DNA of 64,000 bases from contig OY282607.1 of the NCBI GenBank assembly GCA_958298945.1, positions 36,179,000 to 36,242,999 on the forward strand, read 5' to 3'. Positions 53,931 to 64,000 of this stretch are shown in pieces (the stretch's first letter is position 1; the number at the start of each line of letters is the position of its first letter). The notes beneath the pieces are model-generated. The model made no database searches. It was not told the DNA's origin and saw only the letters and a program-made list of their open reading frames with translations. This DNA comes from Atherix ibis (Eukaryota; Arthropoda; Insecta; Diptera; Athericidae). The translations under genes and the position numbers were made by a program.

Positions 53931-54300
53931 GAAAGAAATATAAGGAGATTAAGTGAGATTAAGCAACTACACTGCTTGATGAGCTGTAAATATATCAACG
54001 ACTCAAATAACTTTGGAATACTCGATAATTTTGCTATAGGTCTGTAGTTGATAACTTCATTTCTAGGACATTTTTAAGAGCGGTTATCATAAAGGACTGT
54101 TTCCAAACTTTAAATATAGTTATCATAAAGGAAATTTATATATACTTTTTGAACAGATAAATTCATAAATAAAACGAAAGTAATATTATAAATGTAAATT
54201 ACAATATATCTTTATTATAAATTTAATTAATATTATTTTAAATGATAATTTTTTTTTACATGATTACAAAAATATTCTCATGAATATAATAATTCATTAT
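53931..54300. other. AT-rich spacer, 3' region of the glycosyltransferase gene
   Basis: No gene. Contains the presumed 3' UTR of the minus-strand gene at 54301-55557. Confidence 0.5.
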
Positions 54301-55557
54301 CTAGAAGAATTTGTCGCATGTATTGAATACTTTTGGACAACTACGTTTTGCTATGTTTGTAGTAAAAACATTCGATTTTATATCTACTTGATGACTCTTA
54401 GTGAGTGCATTCCAAAAATGAATACCGTATGAGTTTTTCGTCATTTCTAAGGCTTTCTCTAAATATTTCTCTTGAAAAAATACATCCAAATTCGAGTAAG
54501 GAATTGGTAAAAACTCGTTGCGAAATACTTTAAAACCACTGCATCTTTGCTCTGTCATATTTTTTGTAGAACTAACTACACAAAGAGCTTTTAAAACACG
54601 TGTAACTAAAGCTGGCCCATTGTGACCCCAATTGTTTCCATCGAAATTGCTTTCGAAATTCCTTAAAGACAATTCAGCGACTAAATGGCCCACACCAATC
54701 GGATCGAAGTTAAGTACACAATTATTAAGCAACTCTTCTAATTCAAGGTTTACATAGTTTGGCTTTAAATTTTCAATGCTTTTTTGCATTATAAAATCAA
54801 GATCTAAATATGTTCCACCGTATCTCCACATCGTCAAAAGTCTCAAAAAGTCCGATATATGAACAACAAGAAATTTTGATTCAAGCAGTTTACCGTTCTC
54901 CAATAAATTATACATTGGCGTATTTTTAGCATACTCATAAATATTAACGATTCTAACATTCACATTTTTATAAGTTTGAACTGCTTCAAAATTTTTACTA
55001 AGCACTATATTTACTTCAGTATCATTCGGTGCAGATATTAAAAGGAAAATATCTGTATTAGCATTTGTTAAAGCTGCAGATTCAATAGCACATGCTTGAC
55101 GATTTGTTATATTGAGAAAACAATTTCCATCCTTAGCACGTTCAAAACAAGACGTTTCATGAAAAAAGATTGATTTACCCAATTTTGGTTTTTTATTTGC
55201 AGTAAAAATATTCGTTAAATAATCATTTGTTGGCGGTGCTAAGCTCGTTGATATTGTTTCTGTTGTAGAAATTATTTTTGCTACAGGTGACACAAGTGTT
55301 GTTATTGGTTCTGATTGGAAATTTGTTGATAAGCCTGAATTTGATAATGATTCGAAATTTGTTGATAAGTTTGGATTTGGTGATGTAACATCAATTCGTA
55401 AAAATTCTTTACTCGCATTTGTTGATGTCCACATATTACGAGTGACATTATATTTCCAATTGAAAAGTAAAAATATAATATAAACCGACAATATGAATAG
55501 AATTATTTTCGTCACTAACATATTTGTTCGCAGAGTTTTTATTAAAAATTGTGCCAT
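54301..55557 (-). CDS. alpha-1,4-glycosyltransferase (A4GALT / alpha4GT family), type II Golgi membrane protein
   Basis: A single-exon frame of 418 residues. Residues 13-33 (MLVTKIILFILSVYIIFLLF) are a signal-anchor after a short basic N-terminus. A Ser/Thr-rich stem follows to about 125, with LSTNFESLSNSGLSTNF repeats. The catalytic part has ISDFLRLLTMWRYGGTYLDL then DF, with the DXD metal/nucleotide-sugar motif D252-L-D254. The C-terminal half, NFDPIGVGHLVAELSLRNFE and NNWGHNGPALVTRVLKALC, is the alpha-1,4-glycosyltransferase conserved region. Vertebrate A4GALT makes Gb3; fly alpha4GT1/2 extend arthro-series glycolipids with alpha-1,4-linked GalNAc, the more likely role here (inferred). The start is the first ATG of the frame, followed by a good anchor. 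A 5' segment of this gene is duplicated upstream (55783-56105). Confidence 0.93.
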   Translation of the reverse strand: MAQFLIKTLRTNMLVTKIILFILSVYIIFLLFNWKYNVTRNMWTSTNASKEFLRIDVTSPNPNLSTNFESLSNSGLSTNFQSEPITTLVSPVAKIISTTETISTSLAPPTNDYLTNIFTANKKPKLGKSIFFHETSCFERAKDGNCFLNITNRQACAIESAALTNANTDIFLLISAPNDTEVNIVLSKNFEAVQTYKNVNVRIVNIYEYAKNTPMYNLLENGKLLESKFLVVHISDFLRLLTMWRYGGTYLDLDFIMQKSIENLKPNYVNLELEELLNNCVLNFDPIGVGHLVAELSLRNFESNFDGNNWGHNGPALVTRVLKALCVVSSTKNMTEQRCSGFKVFRNEFLPIPYSNLDVFFQEKYLEKALEMTKNSYGIHFWNALTKSHQVDIKSNVFTTNIAKRSCPKVFNTCDKFF

Positions 55558-56105
55558 TATCTAAAAAAAAAAAATAATAATAATAAATTTCAGAATAAAA
55601 AATATTAATTTAAATTTAACAAACGATTTGATTAAATTATAACTAATTATTGAAACGCACTTAATACTAAGAATATATTGAATAACAAACGAATACAATT
55701 TCGAAAATTAATAATTTTTAGATATATCTTAATACTCGTATACGTGTACAATAATACCTATCGACTAAAATATGCTATATTTGCATTCGTGGATGTCCAC
55801 ATATTACGAGTGATATTATATTATATTCCCAATTGAAAAGTAAAAAAAAAAACCAATATAAATCGACATTTATTCGCAGAGTTTTCAACAAAAAAAAGAG
55901 AATGATTATCTATAAAAAAAATTTCCAAATTTGGGAATAACAAATTAGTTTAAATTTAGTAAAGATTTGATTAAATTAGAACTAATAATTGTAACTTACT
56001 TAATACTAAGAATATAACACGCGAATTCAGTTTCTAATATTACTAATTTTTAGATAAATTTTAATATCCGTACGTGTACGATGATTCCTATCGACTAAAA
56101 CATAT
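55415..56105. repeat. tandem duplication of the 5' end and upstream region of the glycosyltransferase gene
   Basis: 55415-55775 and 55783-56105 are diverged direct copies offset by 368 bp: gatgtccacatattacgagt recurs at 55424 and 55792, ttcgcagagtttt at 55528 and 55873, taatactaagaatata at 55660 and 55998, and cctatcgactaaaa at about 55757 and 56090. The first copy covers codons 1 to about 47 plus the 5' flank. The second has lost the start codon region and about 30 bp, so it cannot encode the N-terminus. Confidence 0.85.
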
Positions 56106-57849
56106 ATATTCAATAGTTGATAACGAATTCTTTTTAATGATAGCAATTACATTCAGAGTATTATGATATATATACAATAAGATACCCACAATTGATAATG
56201 ATAAATATTTTCTGCTCAATAATTTCTTTATTTTATACACTTTTTGGAATATGTATTGATTAAATTATAAATAAAAATTATAAATAAATATATGTTTTTT
56301 AGACAAAGTCTAATTGCTACCTTCAATTTATGTTCGACCAGTTTTATTAGGGAATCTGGCAATGCCAACATTACCAAATAGTTTCATGATCGTGGCGCTA
56401 CAAAATGACCTCGGGGGCGCTTCCGTCAGAGACTTTACAACAAACAAGCATATATATATGTATTCAATAATATCGTGACAATGTTCTAGCTATAACGCGG
56501 GTATATGGTTAATACCCATATCGCTAAAACGGTCTCCAGATCGCTGGTGGGAGATACTAATAATGTCACTGCTTATGACAGTAAAGGCTTAGATAGGTCT
56601 CGCCAAAAACAGTTGGAGTAATCAGCTTCTGACTGGTTACTGACTGTAAACTGCCAGTAATGGTGGTGCGTTGATTGAGCCTAACTCAATTTCTATGGTC
56701 GTAGGCGACTCGTTTCTTGGCAAACCAGCGGTCCTGAGCTCGCCTAGCAGTTCCGGGAAATACACAAGTTTCCTTACTATAGCTCGTTGAGTGTAGATGT
56801 TTGAGTGAAGAGTACTCACCAGCTACTCTTAAAAGCAGAACTAACTGGTACTACGGGGGTTCGGAACCTCACAATGGTTTGTCCTCCGTGCCCGGCCAAG
56901 ATTAGGATCCGTTGGCTGAAACGTGAGTGGCTGTGGTTGTCATCTTAATCGCAGGTATTGTGTTAGGACTAAAATAGGGATGGCAGGATCCCGGGTGCTA
57001 TCACTGCATATAGACCTTACTACTAACAGTTAGAGTAACTATCTGGTAACTGCTTACTGACTGTTAGCAAATGAACCTATTTGTCATGGATGGAACTGGT
57101 TTTTTAGGCAGTACCAGGTAGTTGCGCACATATGCGTAAAGTGATTGAAGGGAGCAGTCTACAGGTTGAAGTGGTCCAAATTCGTATATATAGGGATTAA
57201 TCTTCTAAAGGTTCCCAATTGAAAGAGAAAGTAAATTTTTTAAAGAGTCCCGATTGAATTACTGTAACTCAGTTGATACTATTATAATAGATTCCAGCGA
57301 AAGTAGTAGGCGACGAAAACAAAATGACTTATTCTTTCGCTTCGCAGGTTTTGTATGAGAAATGTAGCTCTTCATTGTTTCGGGATTTCTGGCAGAAATT
57401 TGTTTGAACTACGTGTATGTACTGTACGTATTTCCGCAGCTACACTGAACTTTTTGTTTGAGCAATTGATAAAATATAAATATGATAATAGTTCCAAAGT
57501 GCATACAAAACTCTTACATATATCAATTCGAATGGTTTTCTACTGAAAATAATAAATGCCATAATCATTGTATTTACACCATCGATTTTGTGATATTAGT
57601 ATTATTTTTTTAAAAGTGTAAATGGTTGGTGATATAGCGTTAAAATCTTATATAAAGTTCATTGAAAATCAAAATAATAAATACTATAGAAATTGAAATG
57701 GAAAATATAAAAAACATGCGTTATGACAGCTCTGGACGGGAGATCGCGGTTAGATTGTAGTCTAACAAATTGCAAACACCATCAGTGTTAGACATCCAAG
57801 TTAAAATTAAAAACAATAAAATAGTAATTCCTCGTTCGACAAAAATAAA
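56106..57849. other. spacer with a GC-richer repeat-like block at 56340-57230
   Basis: 56340-57230 is far less AT-rich than its surroundings. It contains a diverged internal duplication about 420 bp apart: aacagttggagtaatcagct with ggttactgactg at about 56609-56643, and aacagttagagtaactatct with gcttactgactg at about 57029-57063. No protein motif is found; it may be the non-coding part of a retrotransposon. The rest of the stretch is AT-rich with nothing recognised. Confidence 0.45.
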
Positions 57850-58738
57850 AAGAAACTGTAGACCTCTGGTGTTATTTCAGCAATTTCGTTTCGAATGTTG
57901 TCCTAAAGGATCGAGGTTGTGGTTGGTTTGTTAGTGTAAACCTTTACCCTAAAAGGTTCAAAACAAGGGATCGTGGAGTCCAGTTGATATCAATAAATTT
58001 TCGCCATTATATGGCCGGTAAAAATTTCTCTCAAAATTTGCATTGGAGCATGGGCATTCTGTGATGTGGCATCGGTTTCATGGGAACCACATATTCTGTA
58101 GACCTAATTGATTCAATTTGAGCAGAAGAAAGTTTTCCAACATGTCCCGATAGCGTTCAAGAGTAACTGTTACAGCATTCCCTCCAGCATCCTCAAAGAA
58201 ATAATGCCTAATGATGCCGCCGGGCCAAATAACGCACCATAAAGTTACTCTAAGAGGATGAGGTGGTCATTCGTGTATCAGTTGAGGGTTTTCAGAGCCC
58301 CAATATCGGCTATTCTGTTTATTAAGAAAGCCAGCTAAGTCGAAGTGTACTTCGTAGCTCATAATAATTTTTTGGCAAACTTTGTGCTTGTCTATACCGA
58401 GCACTCCAGTCTTGCTACAGTTCAAGGTCATTTGCCTGCAGCTGTTGTGTCAAATGAATTTTATAAAGGTGAAAAGGTAAATCTTCTTTAAGAATTTTTA
58501 ACAAACATGATGGAGATATTCTCAATTCTTGTGCACGGTGTCGATGGGAAGTACCAAGACATTCAGCAATACTCTGCCTCACTGCATCAATCTATTCAGG
58601 TGTACGTTAGCATAATTGCCGCCCAGTCTTCTCTCTATCTCCCAGTGTATGCATATTTTCTCCGCGTATTCACAATTGAACAATTATTTAAATAAAATGT
58701 TTTAATAATTTCGACATGTTGTTGCGGGGTTAGATGCT
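57850..58738 (-). pseudogene. Tc1-like transposase relic (DUF4817-type arthropod lineage)
   Basis: On the minus strand from 58738: LTPQQHVEIIKTFYLNNCSI (N-terminal helix), EIDAVRQSIAEC, RAQELRISPSCLLKILKEDL and PFHLYKIHLTQQLQANDLEL (helix-turn-helix and linker). Next comes YEVHFDLAGFLNKQNSRYWG followed by SENPQLIHE, the block after the first catalytic Asp (S-D-E replaced by M-S-Y-E), then HPLRVTLWCVIWPGGIIRHY and FFEDAGGNAVTV, ERYRDMLENFLL and the remains of the W-F-Q-Q-D-G-A-T-S-H-T-A block (second Asp) near 58075. Stops and frameshifts occur throughout. The same lineage is seen at 1-280. No terminal repeats were identified. Confidence 0.8.
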
Positions 58739-59283
58739 CTATACTAAACTGTTATCGACCACTCAAATGTTATCCAAACCAAAATGGCGACCAAACAAAA
58801 TCGACTTGGAACATAAAAAGTCCTCTGTATTTACATTAACGTCAAAACTTTCCTTCTTGAACCTTTTCTACGCCCGCTCGATTAAAAACTTTCTACAGGT
58901 ATGTAACTTCTCTACACCCACTCGACAAATATTTTATGCAGGAGAATTGTTTGTTGACAGTTAATTAAGCGGCGGTAATTCGCATGTTATTGATGGTGAG
59001 TTAAGTCTTCGTGTCAAAAGGCCCATTTGATTACGAAAAAATGCATCACCAAACAAATGACAGCAGCTACATTCGAATACTTTTCGGTGCATAAATTTTG
59101 TTTACTTCTTTAAAAAAGAATTGTTTAATTTTGAAATAATTTTAAATTTTTTATGCATATTAATATTCTCCGAAATTATTGTTATTCTGTTTGGTGAATA
59201 GTTTATGAATATTTAATTAAATTAAATTAACGTATGTCTGTCTATTCTTAAATTGTAATTTTTGTTTATTATTTAGTAAAATT
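58739..59283. other. photolyase upstream region
   Basis: No gene. ttattatttag just before the start codon at 59284 could be the acceptor of a 5' UTR intron. Confidence 0.4.
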
Positions 59284-60972
59284 ATGAAACGTTCTGCAAG
59301 TGGAAGCAAAAAAGCAGCAAAATTGATAAAAAATACAAAAGAAGAGACTAGTGAAAGTCAAAATAATGTTTCTGAAGGGCAAAATTTCGAGGAATTGTTT
59401 GTAAAATGTAGACTTGCCGTAGCAACATCAGTGATGGATTTTGATTTTAAGAAGAAACGTGTAAAAATTCTTAGTGATGCTAAAGAAGTTGATGACGAAT
59501 CGAAGGGGATTCTTTATTGGATGAGCAGAGATGTTCGCGTACAAGACAATTGGGCATTCCTGTTTGCACAAAAATTAGCTTTAAAAAATAAATTGCCTTT
59601 GCACGTTTGCTTCTGTCTTGTTCCAAAGTTTTTGGATGCTACCATTCGACATTATAAATTTATGTTGAAAGGGCTTCAAGAGGTGGAAAAGGACTGTAAA
59701 GAAATAAATATAAAATTTCATTTACTAATGGGTTCAGCTGGTGAACGAGTTCCGGAATTTGTCAACCGACATGGGATGGGAGCAGTGGTATGTGATTTCA
59801 GTCCGCTTCGTGTACCAGCCCAATGGGTAGAGGATGTGAAAAATAATCTTCCAGCAAATGTACCACTTTGTCAAGTAGACGCCCACAATATTGTGCCCGT
59901 ATGGGAAACCTCTGATAAACAGGAATATGCTGCTCGAACTATTCGAAATAAAGTGAATGGAAAGTTGGACACATTTCTGACAGATTTTCCACCAGTAATA
60001 ATGCATCCACATTCCGATACATCAAAAAAATTTGATAATTCACCTGCTGGTTGGGATGCTGCTTTCAAGAGTCTAGAATGCAACATGGAAGTTGATGAAG
60101 TCAGTTGGGCGAAACCTGGTTACAGGGAAGCATGCAAACAATTGCAAGGATTTTGCGAGAAACGGCTGCAGAAATTTAACGATAAGCGAAATGATCCAGT
60201 AGTAGATGGCCTTTCAAATCTCTCGCCGTGGTTTCATTTTGGTAAAATTTACCGTCAACCTCTTTTAAATAACACCTCATCTAAACGATTTATTTCTTTG
60301 TTTTTTTTGTGGGTTTTTTAGGACAAATATCGGTTCAACGATGTATATTGACAGTAAAAAAGTACAAATCAAAGTATCCAGAATCGGTAGCGGTATTTTG
60401 TGAAGAAGCTATTGTTCGCCGTGAACTTTCGGATAATTTCTGTTATTATAATCCAAATTACGATAATTTAAATGGATTATCATCATGGGCTTATCAAACA
60501 TTAAATGACCATAGAAAAGATAAACGAGAGTATATTTACACAAAGGAAGAACTTGAAACATCAAAGACCTATGATGATCTTTGGAATTCTGCACAAATTC
60601 AGCTGGTAAGAGAGGGAAAAATGCACGGCTTCTTGCGAATGTATTGGGCGAAAAAAATACTCGAATGGACGGAATCGCCAGAACAAGGTCTCGAAATAGC
60701 GATATATCTAAATGATAAATATAGTTTGGACGGCCGAGATCCGAGCGGCTATGTTGGTAAATATTTCAGTAATTTGCCGTTTTTCTGTACTAATATGGTT
60801 TTATGTAGGTTGTATGTGGTCAATTGGAGGTATTCATGATCAAGGTTGGAAGGAAAGACCGATATTTGGGAAAATTCGTTTTATGAATTATCAGGGATGC
60901 AAAAGAAAATTTGATGTTGCAGCATTTGTGGCTCGTTATGGTGGAAAAGTGTATAAATCGAAAAAATCATAA
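59284..60972 (+). CDS. phr: class II CPD photolyase (phr)
   Basis: Three exons: 59284-60241, 60322-60756 and 60809-60972, GT-AG, both junctions in phase 1 (HF-G|QISV; GYV-G|CMWS); 518 residues. The enzyme repairs UV-induced cyclobutane pyrimidine dimers with FADH- and blue light. A basic N-terminus ([20 protein letters not shown]) may target the nucleus. The alpha/beta antenna domain has [20 protein letters not shown] and [20 protein letters not shown], then [20 protein letters not shown]. The FAD domain has [55 protein letters not shown] (helix with Trp residues) and [20 protein letters not shown] followed by [20 protein letters not shown], the class II signature. The ATG is the first of the frame. 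Both introns are short (80 and 52 nt). Confidence 0.96.
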
Positions 60973-63900
60973 TTAAGAAAAATGTATTTGTTCTATTTTT
61001 ATTTACAACGGATACTTTTATGCATGTGTTCATTGAAATAATAATTTATTTTTATAAATGTAAATGTCTTTTTTTCGTAGCTCTGTATGACTCCTCCGCT
61101 GATCTTGCTTATTTTTATTCCTGTTTCGGTATTTTATATCAGCGTTCTACCGATAAGATAAACTGCGATCATTCTTTTAATACTGCCCCATGCTGTCGAG
61201 TTAAACGAGTTTTTGACATTAAGTGTAAAAATAGCGCAGCATTTCTAAACGGGTTTTCTATTAACAGCTTTACGGGTCATATCAACGTGTTTTGTAGATG
61301 TCATCCGAAGTTGATACAACGTTTTCAAAATCTATACTTTTTCTTGATATACCTTAGGTCTCTCATAGTTAATCTGCCTAAACCAATAGGGTGATAGGAG
61401 AATGGGTCATCGGGCATCCTATTTTTCTAGTGTAGAATTTCAATTGATTCTTGGGGTTGCCAATGTTATGTATACCAGAATGGACTCACCAAAGTAAGAG
61501 TCTCAAACGGTAGAACTGTTTTTTTTTTGAGGTACTCTAAACACCACAACCTTTGCTCTAGCTCACCAATTTGAAGTTCGATTAATTGAATATTACATTA
61601 TAGCACTCTTAACAACTATAATGATAAAAAATATTGTGACTTAATTTATAATACTATGTTTTGAAGTTACGGTACATTTCCACCAAATGTATGACTGTCA
61701 TCTTAAACGATAGTGAAATCTTATATTTTGAAGACTATTATAGTATTCTTTAATCTAAGAGTGAAATAGAAGTCGTTATTTCCAATAATGGTGAAATAGA
61801 ACTGCAACTTGCTCTATTCTTCTACTCAGTTCTGCCACTGCGCTGTAAAAACTCCAGCAGCATATTTGTGAAGCACGTCGCCCTACAGTTTCATGGAAAA
61901 AGCTGCGAAAAAAAACTAAAAAAAAACTTACTATATGATTATAGGATTCTGAAATTATTTAGAAAATGTAATCAATAACCGATAATTTTGAGCTATTGTA
62001 GAAATTTGACAGCATTTTATTAAGTACAATATTTAGGACATTTTCGAAAAAGGCTATGTTTTGTTTACAAACCGCTGTAAACAAATATTTTTGTTTTTTT
62101 TTGGAAAAAAAAACGACATTTCATTAATCTCGATAAGTGGCTAAATCGAAGGATAACTCCCTCCTTGACAAAAATTTCTATTCCAATGTTAAAAATAATT
62201 TTTTTAAATATAAATTGCTAAATTTTAAAAAAACTAAACTAAAGTTTAATCTTAATGGAGAAATAAGTTAATCCTTAATTTTTTAATTGAAATGACTTCC
62301 AAAAGGAGAAAGAAAAGATTAAAGATAAATAAGAAAGAAAAAAAACAAAACATATATATTTATTTATAAATATAAATAAAAACAACTTATTTTGATAATA
62401 ATATATAAAAACAATTTGTTAAAAAGTTTAAATGTAAAATATTTTTAGCATTGATTATTTTGTAAATATAAAGAATTATTTAAAAGTTTTCTTTTAATTT
62501 TTTTTTGTGTTGGAGTTTTTTTCTTAATGTAATAATTTTTATTATTTTAGCGTAGATTTTTTTTTAAATTAATATATTTATATATTAATATTTGTATAAT
62601 TTAAATATTTTATTTTCAACCATAAAATTTAGCTAAACGCTGTTGCTATTATTTTGTATTTGAATAATTTGACCTAAGACGTTTTTTAAATGTATTGTAT
62701 ATAAATTCAATATTTTTTTTTTTTTTATTGTTTCTTTATTCTTCTAGTTATATTGTATTTTTGTTGTTGTTAAAATCAATTCACATATATTTATTTTATG
62801 AGGAAATTCCGTTCGTTTTCTTTTTGTTGATGTATTTCTCTTAAAAATAATTGGTAACATTAAAACTTTTTTTTTAAAATGTTTATTATTTTTTATGCAC
62901 TAAATAAACATAATTGAAAAAAGCAACCAAATATAATCGTTAACTAAAAGTACTAACGGATCAAAAGATAAATTTGGAATGTGATTAAAAATTATTGTGA
63001 TTTAAAAATTATAAGTTATGACATAATAAAAATTTCAATTTAACAACATTACTTATAAATAATAAATTTAAAAAGTTGGAATGAAAAATAGTAAATAATT
63101 AGTAATGAAAATATTATAAAAATAAGCTGAAAATGTAAGAATAAAATGCAATCTTTTTTTTTGATTAGAATGCGTTTTCCTCATATTTATTTATGTATGT
63201 AAAATTATGTAATTCAAATTGAGTATTATTTAAAAAATTAATACCCTATTGATTCGATTTGTATAAAAAATTTAAAAAAAAAATTAATTGAAAGTAAACT
63301 TTTAATAAAATTGAATATATTTTTTTGATCAATCAATTATTTATAACGGTCTAAATTGAATCAGATTGCATTGTTTGAACGAATATATTGTATATTATTA
63401 ATCAATTTATGCGCAATGTAAATATTTTTTTTTATATAATAAACATTAATAAATTTTTCTTTTTAAAAAATCAATTCAAATTGTACAAGTGATTTTTTAT
63501 ACAACAAAACGGCTAGTTGATTTTAGGAAAAAATTTACGATAAAACTACAATTCCATGAAGAAAAACCATGCTAAAAATTTATCCTGGCTATATTTGGTC
63601 TTTTGTTTTTAAGTTTGAACAGTTTAATTATCGTTAAACTGCCTCATTCGATTTCAACTACTTTATCGATAATACAAAATGTTAAATATCGCGTTGTATA
63701 ATCGACACCATTTATTTATTATTAAATTATCTCTAGTGTTTTGTTGTTGTGTAAGGTCACTTTTAGCAGTTTTATTTATTAATTATATTATACTGACTTC
63801 GATATTATTACATAATTATTTAATAGTAATTCATTTCAATTTTGATTTCGGCTTTATATTCAAACATAATAATTATTATTTATTAACAATAATAGCATTT

Positions 63901-64000
63901 TAATATATTTATTCGTGACTTTTTTTCTGTTTTATTCATTAATAATTTATTGTTTATGCAAATTCATTTTTATCTATATGAGTATTAAGAAATTCTGCAT
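60973..64000. other. AT-rich spacer to the window end
   Basis: No gene is recognised. The 124-codon open frame at 61020-61394 shows no family motif. ttctttaatctaag at about 61749-61762 resembles one terminal repeat of the A/B transposon family and may be a solo end. 61800-62900 is extremely AT-rich. TATCGATA, the core of the fly DRE promoter element, occurs at 63663-63670 beside an 8-bp-stem hairpin (63620-63641), possibly belonging to a gene beyond the right edge. Confidence 0.45.

Noticed and set aside
59734..60086. Minus-strand frames inside the photolyase gene
   Set aside because: Shadows of the plus-strand photolyase exon.
61020..61394. 124-codon frame after the photolyase gene
   Set aside because: No recognisable domain in this frame or its reverse; too little to call a gene.

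Overview
The window looks like nuclear DNA of a fly (Diptera, probably Brachycera). It is very AT-rich, its genes carry short GT-AG introns, and the recognisable proteins match fly-type sets: O-GlcNAc transferase (sxc), nucleoside diphosphate kinase (awd), anaphase-promoting complex subunit 2 (morula), Chrac-14, an alpha-1,4-glycosyltransferase and a class II photolyase. The species cannot be named from the sequence. There are no prokaryotic operons, CRISPR arrays or rRNA genes. Layout: 1-11 kb is a graveyard of Tc1/mariner elements, mostly broken, with one near full-length mariner at 7739-9026. 13.1-23.9 kb holds the 5' part of an O-GlcNAc transferase gene on the minus strand; its later exons are not seen, and its 8.3-kb intron carries two mariners. 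25.7-28.8 kb holds two tandem nucleoside diphosphate kinase genes: a canonical awd and a diverged paralogue upstream. 30.7-33.9 kb holds APC2/morula and, convergent with it, Chrac-14; the pair sits between two inverted copies of one non-autonomous long-inverted-repeat transposon. 34-38.4 kb is a nest of fold-back elements. 38.55-46.18 kb is a huge 9-bp minisatellite (unit CACCAAAAA) with an assembly gap and a 2.3-kb higher-order duplication. 46.2-51.2 kb is a decayed hAT (ZBED5-like) element region containing a pogo-like MITE and another mariner. 51.4-53.9 kb is a mariner whose catalytic region is triplicated through hairpin junctions. 54.3-55.6 kb is the alpha-1,4-glycosyltransferase, whose 5' end is partly duplicated upstream. 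57.85-58.74 kb is a second Tc1-like relic, 59.3-61.0 kb is the photolyase, and the rest is AT-rich spacer. The host genes are unrelated housekeeping functions: nutrient-sensing glycosylation, nucleotide balance, cell-cycle ubiquitylation, chromatin/replication, glycolipid synthesis and DNA repair. They do not form a pathway. The connecting theme is transposon activity: at least ten mariner copies of several lineages, two or more Tc1-like relics, one hAT, one pogo-like MITE and two long-inverted-repeat families. Several carry inverted duplications or end-to-end terminal repeats, which suggests repeated hairpin or template-switch repair. All splice sites were placed by eye from consensus signals and remembered protein families; no search was run.
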